Shown: positions 1 through 6,877 of the stretch, one piece after another
Numbering within the stretch: the stretch's first letter is position 1
How the letters are laid out: each line of letters opens with the position of its first letter
Assembly (NCBI GenBank): GCA_964422615.1
Contig: CAYRBJ010000038.1
Location: 1 to 15,527 of the forward strand
DNA from: DATLWN01 sp964422615
GTDB lineage: Bacteria > Pseudomonadota > Zetaproteobacteria > Mariprofundales > Mariprofundaceae
Direction of reading: 5' to 3'
DNA length: 15,527 nucleotides
Translations under genes and position numbers: made by a program
Notes under the pieces: generated by a model
Database searches by the model: none
What the model saw: only the letters and a program-made list of their open reading frames with translations
Told to the model about the DNA's origin: nothing

Positions 1-1097
1 AAACCTATTTTCCTGATACCCAAGGGGGAATGGAAGAATGTATTCGGCAGCTATGTCTTCAAACTTCCCGGCATGCCGTTGACAATACGGTTTTGACGTT
101 AAGCAAGGCCGTGCACCAACAAGAATGTGTATCCAGGCCAGAATGTGAATTGATTAGGTATCCGGTAACCGTGGATATGGCATCGACTCCAATGTCTATG
201 TCCCTACTCCGCCACTATAAGACGTGTGTCCATGATGCCGACCTGATCCATTACCATTTCCCATGGCCTTTCGCCGATTTAATGCATGTTATGCACCGAA
301 TCAAGATTCCCTATGTGGTGACATATCAGAGTGACATCGTGAAGCAGAATATGCTTAAGCATTTCTACGCTCCGTTGATGAAACGATTTTTGCGCGAAGC
401 AAACATGATCACAGTTGCATCGCCGAATTATCTCGAAAGCAGTGTCGACCTGGTTCCATATAAAGAGCAATGCCGGATCATGCCGTTGGGGATCGACGAG
501 AAGAGCTATCCGCAGCCTTCTCCAACTGTGATTGAGCATTGGCGACAGAAGGTGGGCAATGATTTTTTCCTGTTTGTCGGTGTATTGCGCTATTACAAGG
601 GGCTGCAATTCATTCTTGATGCGCTTAAGAGCACCCGTCATCGGGTAGTCATCGCAGGGAAAGGGCCCATGGAAGGGAGCCTAAAAACCCAAGTCCAGGA
701 GCTAGGAATTGAGTCGCAAGTAATATTCACGGGCTTTTTGCCCGATGAAGACAAGGTGGCACTGCTCCAATTGTCTCGTGGTCTTGTCTTTCCATCGCAT
801 CTGCGCTCGGAAGCATACGGTATCAGTCTTGTTGAAGCGGCCATGTATGGGCGTCCCATGATCTCCTGCGAAATCGGAACCGGCACAACGTTTATCAATC
901 AGCACAATCTAACGGGGCTTGTCGTCCCTCCTGAAGATCCGGAGGCGCTTCGCCAAGCTATGAATACACTGGCACAGGATGATCGCCTCTCGGCCGCAAT
1001 GGGTGCTGCGGCCCGTAAGCGATATGAAGAGAAATTCACGGCATCGCAGATGGGCGATACCTGCTTCCAAATTTACCGGGAAGTGCTGGGACGTTGA
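1..1097 (+). CDS. Family 4 glycosyltransferase (GT-B fold), 5' end outside the window
   Basis: This is a cytoplasmic glycosyltransferase that probably adds a sugar from a nucleotide donor to the growing lipid-linked O-antigen unit. The first ATG (position 30) is not the true start. The same frame is open to the left edge and encodes YFPDTQGGMEE, which matches the N-terminal donor/acceptor loop (Y-P-x-x-GG-x-E) of GT4 enzymes, so only a few N-terminal residues are missing. Numbering from the ATG at 30, there is a GKGPMEGSL segment near residue 210 and an E-x7-E motif (E261 and E269, in SEAYGISLVE), typical of the retaining GT4 nucleotide-binding domain. The region HYHFPWPFAD followed by VVTYQSDIV recalls the D-rhamnosyl/mannosyl transferases of the WbpZ/WbaZ type, but the sugar cannot be assigned. 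Base composition is clearly lower in GC than downstream genes (25 of 60 bases at 361-420), as is usual for the variable part of O-antigen loci. The stop overlaps the start of the next gene. Confidence 0.9.
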   Translation, partial: TYFPDTQGGMEECIRQLCLQTSRHAVDNTVLTLSKAVHQQECVSRPECELIRYPVTVDMASTPMSMSLLRHYKTCVHDADLIHYHFPWPFADLMHVMHRIKIPYVVTYQSDIVKQNMLKHFYAPLMKRFLREANMITVASPNYLESSVDLVPYKEQCRIMPLGIDEKSYPQPSPTVIEHWRQKVGNDFFLFVGVLRYYKGLQFILDALKSTRHRVVIAGKGPMEGSLKTQVQELGIESQVIFTGFLPDEDKVALLQLSRGLVFPSHLRSEAYGISLVEAAMYGRPMISCEIGTGTTFINQHNLTGLVVPPEDPEALRQAMNTLAQDDRLSAAMGAAARKRYEEKFTASQMGDTCFQIYREVLGR

Positions 1098-2062
1098 AAA
1101 ACAAGGTTGTCGTTACGGGAGCAAACGGCTTTATTGGCAGGGTGCTCTGTCAGGCATCGAAGGCGGCTGGTCTCGATGTTTTGGCAGCCGGCCGGTCGGA
1201 TGGCCAAGGCCCGTGGGACGAATATATTCCATGGCAAATCGAGGATGGAAAACCGCTTCGGTTGCCGCGGTCAGATACCTTATTTCACTTGGCCGGCAAG
1301 GCGCATGCGCTGGCTGAAACCCATCAGGAAAAAGACGAATATTTCCGCATCAATACCGAAGGAACAAGGCAGGTTCTGGAGGCAGCGTCCGAAGCCGGTA
1401 TCCGGCGGTTCGTGCTGTTCAGCAGCGTCAAGGCCATGGGGGAGGGTGGCCGCGAGTGCCTGGACGAATCCGCCCCATGCCATCCGGAAACACCCTATGG
1501 CGAGAGCAAGCTGGCGGCCGAGACACTGGTGCTTGAAGGCGGCTATGTGCCGGAACCGGTGGTGCTGCGCCTGTCGATGGTGTACGGCAACTCGGAGAAG
1601 GGGAACCTGCCGCGCATGATCCGGGCCATCGCGAAAGGGAGATTTCCACCCATCCCCGAAGTCAACAACAGGCGCTCCATGGTGCACGTGGAGGATGTCG
1701 TACAGGCGGCCATGCTGGCGGCGGAGAAGCCCGAGGCAATCGGCCAGACCTACATCGTCACCGACGGTACGCCCTATTCCACCCGCCAGATTCATGCATG
1801 GATCTGCGAAGCGCTGGGTAAACCGGTTCCCGGATGGAGCATTCCCATGCCGGTACTGCATGCCCTCGCCAGGGTAGGGGATGGAATCGGCCGTCTGCGC
1901 GGGCGGAGATTCATCTTCGATGGCGATGCGCTGGACAAGCTGATCGGCTCCGCATGCTACACCTCCGCCATGCTTGAGCGTGAACTGGGTTTCAAACCCG
2001 CAAGACATCTGCGCGAAAGCCTTCCCGAGATTGTCCGTTTTCTGGAGGAACGGAAAGCGTGA
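1094..2062 (+). CDS. wbpV: NAD-dependent epimerase/dehydratase family sugar-nucleotide enzyme (WbpV-like)
   Basis: This 322-residue extended short-chain dehydrogenase/reductase acts on a nucleotide sugar in the cytoplasm. The Rossmann motif GANGFIG lies at residues 9-15, a catalytic-type serine sits in FSSVKAMG (110-117), and the YxxxK pair is Y135/K139 in PYGESK. NNRRSMVHVEDV (191-202) is the substrate-side segment seen in UDP-GlcNAc/UDP-Glc epimerase relatives. The start is a TTG whose last two bases form part of the preceding TGA, which implies translational coupling. The next gene is the initiating transferase, and a wbpM-like dehydratase lies downstream. In Pseudomonas and Rhizobium, enzymes of this subgroup (WbpV, WreQ) are linked to making UDP-QuiNAc by reducing the 4-keto product of the dehydratase. 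That role is an inference from context here, and a C4-epimerase acting on another sugar remains possible. Confidence 0.85.
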   Translation: MKNKVVVTGANGFIGRVLCQASKAAGLDVLAAGRSDGQGPWDEYIPWQIEDGKPLRLPRSDTLFHLAGKAHALAETHQEKDEYFRINTEGTRQVLEAASEAGIRRFVLFSSVKAMGEGGRECLDESAPCHPETPYGESKLAAETLVLEGGYVPEPVVLRLSMVYGNSEKGNLPRMIRAIAKGRFPPIPEVNNRRSMVHVEDVVQAAMLAAEKPEAIGQTYIVTDGTPYSTRQIHAWICEALGKPVPGWSIPMPVLHALARVGDGIGRLRGRRFIFDGDALDKLIGSACYTSAMLERELGFKPARHLRESLPEIVRFLEERKA

Positions 2063-3057
2063 TCCCACTCCTGCTGGCCCTGATCGTTGCGATGCTTCTC
2101 GCCTGGTGGCTGGCTTCGGCGCGCAGCCCGCTGGCGATCCTGGATCATCCCAACGAGCGTTCGCTGCATGCGCGGCCGGTGCCGCGCAGCGGCGGTATCG
2201 CCATTCTGATGGGCATTGCGGCCGGATGGGGCTGGCTGTTGGCGGCGCATGGCATGCCCGCGCATCTCATCTGGGTGATCGGAGCGGCCATGGCCGTGGC
2301 CGCCGTTTCACTGCTCGACGACCTGTTTGAATTGCCGGCACGAGTCCGCCTGCCGGTGCATATGCTGGCCGCCGTGCTGGTTCTGTTGGGCGGGCTGGCT
2401 TTGCCCTGGGGCTGGCCGGGCTGGATCATCAGCCTGTTCGGCATCGTCTGGATGCTGAACCTGTTCAATTTCATGGACGGTATGGACGGCTTTGCCGGCG
2501 GCATGGCCATGGCCGGCTTCGGATTCCTGGGGGCAGCCGGCTGGCTGGCGGGTTCGGAATCATATGCACTGTATTGCGCGGTTGTTTCCATCGCCGCGCT
2601 GGGTTTTTTGCTGTTCAACTTTCCCCCGGCCCGTATCTTCATGGGCGATGTGGGATCGGCGACGTTGGGATTGCTGGCGGCAGCGCTGTCGCTCTGGGGT
2701 GATAAATTACATATCTATCCGGCATGGTTTCCACTGCTGGTATTCTCCCCGTTCATTGTCGATGCCACGGTGACGCTGGCCCGCCGTGGCCTGCGTGGTG
2801 AAAGGGTCTGGCAGGCGCACCGCGAGCACTATTACCAGCGCCTGGTCCAGGCCGGCTGGGGGCATCGGAAAACCGTGCTGGTCGAGTATGCGCTGATGAT
2901 CTCGGCCGGCGGCTCGGGGATATGGGCTCTGGCGCATCCCGGCTGGTCGCCCGTGCTCCTGACCGGCTGGGCCGTGGCTTACGTGGTGCTGATGCTGCTG
3001 GCGGAAAGGCGATGTGGGCCGGTGATCGGCAATGATGCAGGGGGAGATCGGTCATGA
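2059..3057 (+). CDS. wbpL: Undecaprenyl-phosphate sugar-1-phosphate transferase, MraY/WecA family (WbpL-like)
   Basis: This 332-residue polytopic inner membrane enzyme starts O-antigen synthesis by moving a HexNAc-1-phosphate from UDP-sugar to undecaprenyl phosphate. The family motifs appear in order. DHPNERSLHARPVPRSGG lies in the first cytoplasmic loop (29-46). LLDD provides the D87/D88 magnesium-site pair. NLFNFMDGMDG (134-144) and FMGDVGS (194-200) follow. HREHYYQR (254-261) is the cytoplasmic basic/aromatic loop that contacts substrate. Hydrophobic segments between these motifs suggest about ten membrane passes. The start is GTG at 2059, overlapping the previous TGA, with GGAGG at 2044-2048. 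Family membership is certain. WbpL rather than WecA is favoured by the location between a wbpV-like gene and a wbpM-like gene; WbpL prefers QuiNAc or FucNAc phosphate. Confidence 0.93.
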   Translation: MIPLLLALIVAMLLAWWLASARSPLAILDHPNERSLHARPVPRSGGIAILMGIAAGWGWLLAAHGMPAHLIWVIGAAMAVAAVSLLDDLFELPARVRLPVHMLAAVLVLLGGLALPWGWPGWIISLFGIVWMLNLFNFMDGMDGFAGGMAMAGFGFLGAAGWLAGSESYALYCAVVSIAALGFLLFNFPPARIFMGDVGSATLGLLAAALSLWGDKLHIYPAWFPLLVFSPFIVDATVTLARRGLRGERVWQAHREHYYQRLVQAGWGHRKTVLVEYALMISAGGSGIWALAHPGWSPVLLTGWAVAYVVLMLLAERRCGPVIGNDAGGDRS

Positions 3058-4292
3058 GGCTTGAGATGTTGAGGCCGTGGGCGTGCTGGCTGCTGTGCGC
3101 GCTCGGCGTGGTATTTCCGTTCTCGGTGGCGGGGACCAGCATTCTGCTGGGCTCGACCCTGGCCGTCGGTCTTGTTTCCGGCCTCTGGTGGGCCGGCGCT
3201 CAAAAGATGTGGGTTGATTATCGCGGATTATCGACAGCGATGCTGGCTTATTGGGGTCTGATGCTGCTCGGGCTGGCCTGGAGCTTGGATCGGATGTGGG
3301 GGCTGCATGTCGTGGGCCATCAGTGGTTCTGGCTGGCCGTACCGGTGGTGGTGGCGGCTTTGGCCGAGAATCAGTGGCGGGCTCGGTTCATGGCCGCCCT
3401 GTCCCTGGGACTGACCCTGCATCTGGGTTTCTGCGTGCTGCAGAAATTTCGCATTGTTACGATTCAGGATTTTGGGGGCTCCAATGCCGACGATGCCACG
3501 GGCTTCATCGGGCATATCGGCTTCGGTTTCATTTACGGCATCTGGGCCGGCTGGCTGCTGCATTGGGGCTGGAAGCAGTCCGGCTGGAAACGTTGGGCCG
3601 CCTGGCTGCTCGCAGCATGGGCCTGGGTGATGATCTTCGCCGCCCAGGGACGCAGCGGCTACCTGGTAGCGCTGGCGATCATGATGGCGGTGTTGTGGCG
3701 GCACTGGATCGCCGCCGGTTGGCGCAAGGCTGTCCTGCCCCTGGCCTTGCTGCTGGTGATGGCCGGGGTGCTGGCGGCCGGACCGGGTAGGGAACGCCTG
3801 ATTCTCACCTGGCAGGATGTCACGGCCATCCGGCATGGCGAAATTAGGGATACCGACCCCAGATGGTCCATGTGGATCGCCGCGGTGGATGCCTGGAAGC
3901 ACCATCCGGTGTTGGGGGTGGGCACGGGAGGTTTCCCTGATGCGGCAAGGGCTGCGAAACTGGCGCATCCGAACCTGTCGTTTGGCGGTTATCCGGGTCA
4001 GATCCCCGTGCATCCGCACAGCATGTATCTCTTCTCACTGGCGCGCTGGGGGCTGTTCGGTCTCGCTGCGTTCCTGGCCCTGGTCGCGACCTGGATACGC
4101 ACCGGCTGGCTGCTTCCCTGGGATCGGCTCGAGTCGCCGGTGATGGCCCTGTCGGGGATCGCCCTGGCCCTGGACGGCCTGTTCGCGCCGACGATGGAGC
4201 AGCAGGGCACGGGCGTGATGCTGGTGATGATGCTGGGTTTGCAATTGGCCGCCTCGGGGAAGTCCGGGATTGGAGCCCAGAACGGCGGATGA
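3054..4292 (+). CDS. Wzy_C-domain membrane protein: O-antigen ligase (WaaL type) or O-antigen polymerase
   Basis: This 412-residue integral membrane protein has about ten to twelve hydrophobic segments. The Wzy_C signature is visible: AAQGRSGYLV (196-205), then a large periplasmic loop from about 248 to 322 containing DPRWSMW (268-274), HPVLGVGTGGF (284-294) and HPHSMYL (320-326), and a final group of membrane helices. In known WaaL ligases the large periplasmic loop carries the arginine and histidine residues needed to move O-antigen from undecaprenyl diphosphate to lipid A-core. Wzy polymerases of the same superfamily look similar, so sequence alone does not separate the two. The ATG at 3054 overlaps the preceding TGA and has GGGGAG at 3040-3046. 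It closes the coupled four-gene block; 172 bases without an obvious signal follow before comEA. Confidence 0.85.
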   Translation: MRLEMLRPWACWLLCALGVVFPFSVAGTSILLGSTLAVGLVSGLWWAGAQKMWVDYRGLSTAMLAYWGLMLLGLAWSLDRMWGLHVVGHQWFWLAVPVVVAALAENQWRARFMAALSLGLTLHLGFCVLQKFRIVTIQDFGGSNADDATGFIGHIGFGFIYGIWAGWLLHWGWKQSGWKRWAAWLLAAWAWVMIFAAQGRSGYLVALAIMMAVLWRHWIAAGWRKAVLPLALLLVMAGVLAAGPGRERLILTWQDVTAIRHGEIRDTDPRWSMWIAAVDAWKHHPVLGVGTGGFPDAARAAKLAHPNLSFGGYPGQIPVHPHSMYLFSLARWGLFGLAAFLALVATWIRTGWLLPWDRLESPVMALSGIALALDGLFAPTMEQQGTGVMLVMMLGLQLAASGKSGIGAQNGG

Positions 4293-4452
4293 AGCCGACG
4301 GCCTGCATCGCTTTGCCGGTTGGTCGTGGCATACATTCATAGGTAGTTGCCCGTACATGTGGAAAAAACTCCCGCATGAACAACACGGCCTTTTCCTGTT
4401 GATCTATGTTCTTTGTTGTCTTGCTGCTGCTGGCAGAAAGACTATTTCCATC

Positions 4453-4458
4453 AGGGGG
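4453..4458 (+). promoter_or_regulatory. Ribosome binding site deciding the comEA start
   Basis: AGGGGG lies six bases before the ATG at 4465. It favours that start over the in-frame ATGs upstream (4270 and 4357), whose extra residues do not resemble the ComEA family. Confidence 0.65.
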
Positions 4459-4464
4459 TCCATC

Positions 4465-4758
4465 ATGAAATGGAAAATCTGGTTGTTGGCCATGATCGCA
4501 TCAGTGGCCATGTTTATCTCCGCACCCGCGTGGTCGAATGAAACAGTGAATGTGAATACGGCAACGGTCGAACAGTTGCAGGCGGTGAAGGGCATCGGCC
4601 CCAAGCTCGCGGCTGCGATTGTCGATTACCGCAATGCCCATGGAAACTTCGAAAGTGTCGACGCGCTCACCGGGGTAAAAGGGATCGGCGGCAAGAAACT
4701 CGATCATATCCGCGAAGGCCTGCGCACCGATGACGCGGAGGATCCCGGCGTCCAATGA
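4465..4758 (+). CDS. comEA: ComEA-type secreted helix-hairpin-helix DNA-binding protein
   Basis: This 97-residue exported protein is of the short ComEA class found in Gram-negative bacteria. It has a signal peptide: MKWK, then a hydrophobic stretch (residues 5-20) and a likely cut near APAWS (20-24). The mature part starts VNVNTATVEQL and contains two helix-hairpin-helix turns, GIGPKLA (43-49) and GIGGKKL (73-79), with the ComEA linker AIVDYRNAHGNFESVDAL between them. ComEA proteins bind double-stranded DNA in the periplasm and ratchet it inward during natural transformation. Many organisms carry such small paralogs, and their role is not always competence. The reading frame is open upstream to 4270, but the signal peptide and RBS support the start at 4465. 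It lies between O-antigen genes and is followed by a strong terminator, so it probably ends the upstream transcript or has its own promoter. I could not identify a convincing promoter in 4293-4452. Confidence 0.88.
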   Translation: MKWKIWLLAMIASVAMFISAPAWSNETVNVNTATVEQLQAVKGIGPKLAAAIVDYRNAHGNFESVDALTGVKGIGGKKLDHIREGLRTDDAEDPGVQ

Positions 4759-4821
4759 AAGGGGAACGTCAGCGAACAGTCGGGTTGATGCCCGATTGAG
4801 TCATTCCTGGGGTGTCCCGGA

Positions 4822-4852
4822 GAGGCGCGGCAACTGCCGCGCCTCTTTTTTT
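4822..4852 (+). terminator. Strong intrinsic terminator after comEA
   Basis: A perfect 10-base-pair stem (GAGGCGCGGC with GCCGCGCCTC) closes an AACT loop and runs directly into seven T residues. It separates comEA and the upstream O-antigen genes from the wbpM-like gene, which therefore needs its own promoter in the following 112 bases. Confidence 0.92.
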
Positions 4853-4964
4853 ATCTAGTGGCGGAACTCCTATTGGAGCGGAAAATCTGCTCGCGCGAAG
4901 TACAACAGTGTTCAACATCGCGTGAATCTTGGCGCTGTTCTTTTGTTTTGGATAGGTTTCCCGG
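4853..4964 (+). promoter_or_regulatory. Leader region expected to hold the wbpM promoter
   Basis: This stretch lies between a strong terminator and the wbpM-like gene and is richer in A and T than its surroundings. A weak sigma-70-like pair can be drawn (TTGGCG at 4929-4934 and GATAGG at 4951-4956, 16-base gap), but the match is poor and could be chance. The presence of a promoter is inferred from the terminator; its exact position is not established. Confidence 0.3.
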
Positions 4965-6848
4965 ATGCACAAGGTATCGCTGATCCGTAACCGCTGGATG
5001 GCCTTTGCCCACGACCTGGTGTGGGTGCCGGCCTCCATCGCCCTGGCCTTCTGGCTGCGCTTCAATCTGGGAGCCATCCCGGCTGAGTACCTGCATGGCA
5101 TGGCCCTGATGATCATCGCCAGCCTGCCGGCGATGGCCGTATCGTTCTGGTATTTCGGCCTGTACCGTGGCATCTGGCGCTTCGCTTCGACCCAGGATCT
5201 GCTGCGCATCCTGCGCGCTGTGCTGCTCGGCACCGTGGCCACCTTCGCGGTGATCTTCATCTGGCAGCGCATGGCCGGCATTCCGCGCTCCACCTTCGTG
5301 CTCTATCCGCTGATCCTGATGATCGGCCTGTCCGGGCCGCGCATGCTGTATCGCCTGCTCAAGGAGCACCATCTGTCCCTGGCGGATTCCGAAAAATCCT
5401 ACGCGCTGCTGGTCGGGGCCGGACGGGCGGGCGAACTTTTGGTGCGCGATCTGCTGCAGGGCGGGGCATATGTGCCCGTCGGTTTCCTTGACGATGCCGC
5501 GGACAAGCAGCACCGGGATATCCATGGCGTGCCGGTACTGGGTAGGCTGTCCGATCTGACCGATATCGCGTCACGCCAGGACATCGATGTGGTGCTTCTG
5601 GCGATGCCGTCGGCGCCGGCGGCCGTGCTGCGCAAGGTCGTCGAGCAATGCCAAAGGCTGGGGATCGCCTGCCGCACCCTGCCTTCGGTACGCGAGATGG
5701 CGCACGGCAAGGTGGAGGTATCCCGCCTGCGCAAGGTGCAGATCGACGACCTGCTCGGCCGCGAGGCCATCCGCATCGACGATCCCGAGGTGCTGGGATT
5801 CATCGAGGGGCGCTGCGTGATGATCACCGGTGCCGGCGGTTCGATCGGATCCGAACTTTGCCGGCAGGTGGTCCAGTATCGAGCGCGGGCACTGGTGCTG
5901 GTGGATCACGGTGAGTTCAACCTGTACCGCATCGAGCAGGAGCTGGCCCGCATGGAGCCGGCTCCCGATTTCCACGCGCATCTGGGCGATATCCGCGATG
6001 TGGCGCGCATGCGCTGGCTGTTCGGGCGCTACCGGCCGGACGTGGTACTGAATGCCGCCGCCTACAAGCATGTGCCGATGGTCGAGGAGAACCCGATCGA
6101 GGGCGTGAAGACCAACGTGCTGGGCACCTGCCAGCTGGCCGATCTGGCGGTGGAGTTCCAGGTTGGCACCTTCGTGCAGGTGTCGACCGACAAGGCGGTG
6201 AATCCGGCGAATGTCATGGGTGCCACCAAGCGCGCAGCCGAGATCTACTGCCAGAATCTCGACGAACGTGCCACCGATACGGCGTTTATCACCACGCGTT
6301 TCGGCAATGTGCTCGGTTCCGCGGGCTCCGTGGTGCCGTTGTTCGAGGAGCAGATTCGCCGCGGTGGCCCGGTGACGGTCACCCATCCGGAGATCACCCG
6401 CTATTTCATGACCATCCCCGAGGCGGTGAGCCTGATCCTGCAGGCTGGCTCGATGGGCCAGGGTGGCGAAATCTTCGTACTCGACATGGGTGAGCCGGTG
6501 CGCATCATCGATCTGGCCGAGCAGATGATCCGCCTGTCCGGCCTGGAGCCGGGCCGGGATGTCGAGATCCGCTTCACCGGCCTGCGCCCGGGAGAGAAGC
6601 TTTACGAGGAGCTGTTCCATCATTCCGAGGATCTGACCGGCACCCGGCATCCGAAGTTGATGCTGGCCGCCTCCCGCAGCATGGCCTGGCCCGATGTACA
6701 GGGGCACCTGAAGCATCTGTCGGAGGCCGTGGCACAGGGGGATGTGGACCAGCTGCGCCTGCTGCTGCGCCGCATGATCCCGGAATACGTGCCAGCTTCT
6801 TCCCCGGTAACGGCCAATGAGCCGGCATCCGGGGCCGTGTTGCACTGA
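4965..6848 (+). CDS. wbpM: Membrane-bound nucleotide-sugar 4,6-dehydratase (WbpM/PglF/CapD family)
   Basis: This 627-residue inner membrane enzyme converts UDP-GlcNAc to its 4-keto-6-deoxy derivative in the cytoplasm. Four hydrophobic segments occupy roughly residues 13-125. A first Rossmann-like domain follows (LLVGAGRAGELLVRDL, 148-163). The catalytic SDR domain has GAGGSIG at 289-295, NAAAYKHVPMVEENP (363-377), STDKAVNP (407-414) and MGATK, giving M418 and K422. This family characteristically has Met in place of the usual catalytic Tyr (SMK instead of SYK). RFTGLRPGEKLYEELF (536-551) is the conserved C-terminal segment. P. aeruginosa WbpM is slightly longer (665 residues). The ATG at 4965 has no strong Shine-Dalgarno sequence. 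It stands apart from the other O-antigen genes behind a terminator, as wbpM does at the edge of Pseudomonas loci. The product is expected to feed the wbpV-like and wbpL-like enzymes. Confidence 0.93.
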   Translation: MHKVSLIRNRWMAFAHDLVWVPASIALAFWLRFNLGAIPAEYLHGMALMIIASLPAMAVSFWYFGLYRGIWRFASTQDLLRILRAVLLGTVATFAVIFIWQRMAGIPRSTFVLYPLILMIGLSGPRMLYRLLKEHHLSLADSEKSYALLVGAGRAGELLVRDLLQGGAYVPVGFLDDAADKQHRDIHGVPVLGRLSDLTDIASRQDIDVVLLAMPSAPAAVLRKVVEQCQRLGIACRTLPSVREMAHGKVEVSRLRKVQIDDLLGREAIRIDDPEVLGFIEGRCVMITGAGGSIGSELCRQVVQYRARALVLVDHGEFNLYRIEQELARMEPAPDFHAHLGDIRDVARMRWLFGRYRPDVVLNAAAYKHVPMVEENPIEGVKTNVLGTCQLADLAVEFQVGTFVQVSTDKAVNPANVMGATKRAAEIYCQNLDERATDTAFITTRFGNVLGSAGSVVPLFEEQIRRGGPVTVTHPEITRYFMTIPEAVSLILQAGSMGQGGEIFVLDMGEPVRIIDLAEQMIRLSGLEPGRDVEIRFTGLRPGEKLYEELFHHSEDLTGTRHPKLMLAASRSMAWPDVQGHLKHLSEAVAQGDVDQLRLLLRRMIPEYVPASSPVTANEPASGAVLH

Positions 6849-6877
6849 GCCCGCAGCCTGACCGACGCCTGATCGAC

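Noticed and set aside
4270..4464. N-terminal extension of ComEA from the ATG at 4270 or 4357
   Set aside because: The extra residues have no family similarity, and the signal peptide and AGGGGG box place the start at 4465. Only an unusual upstream hydrophobic stretch remains, which looks accidental.
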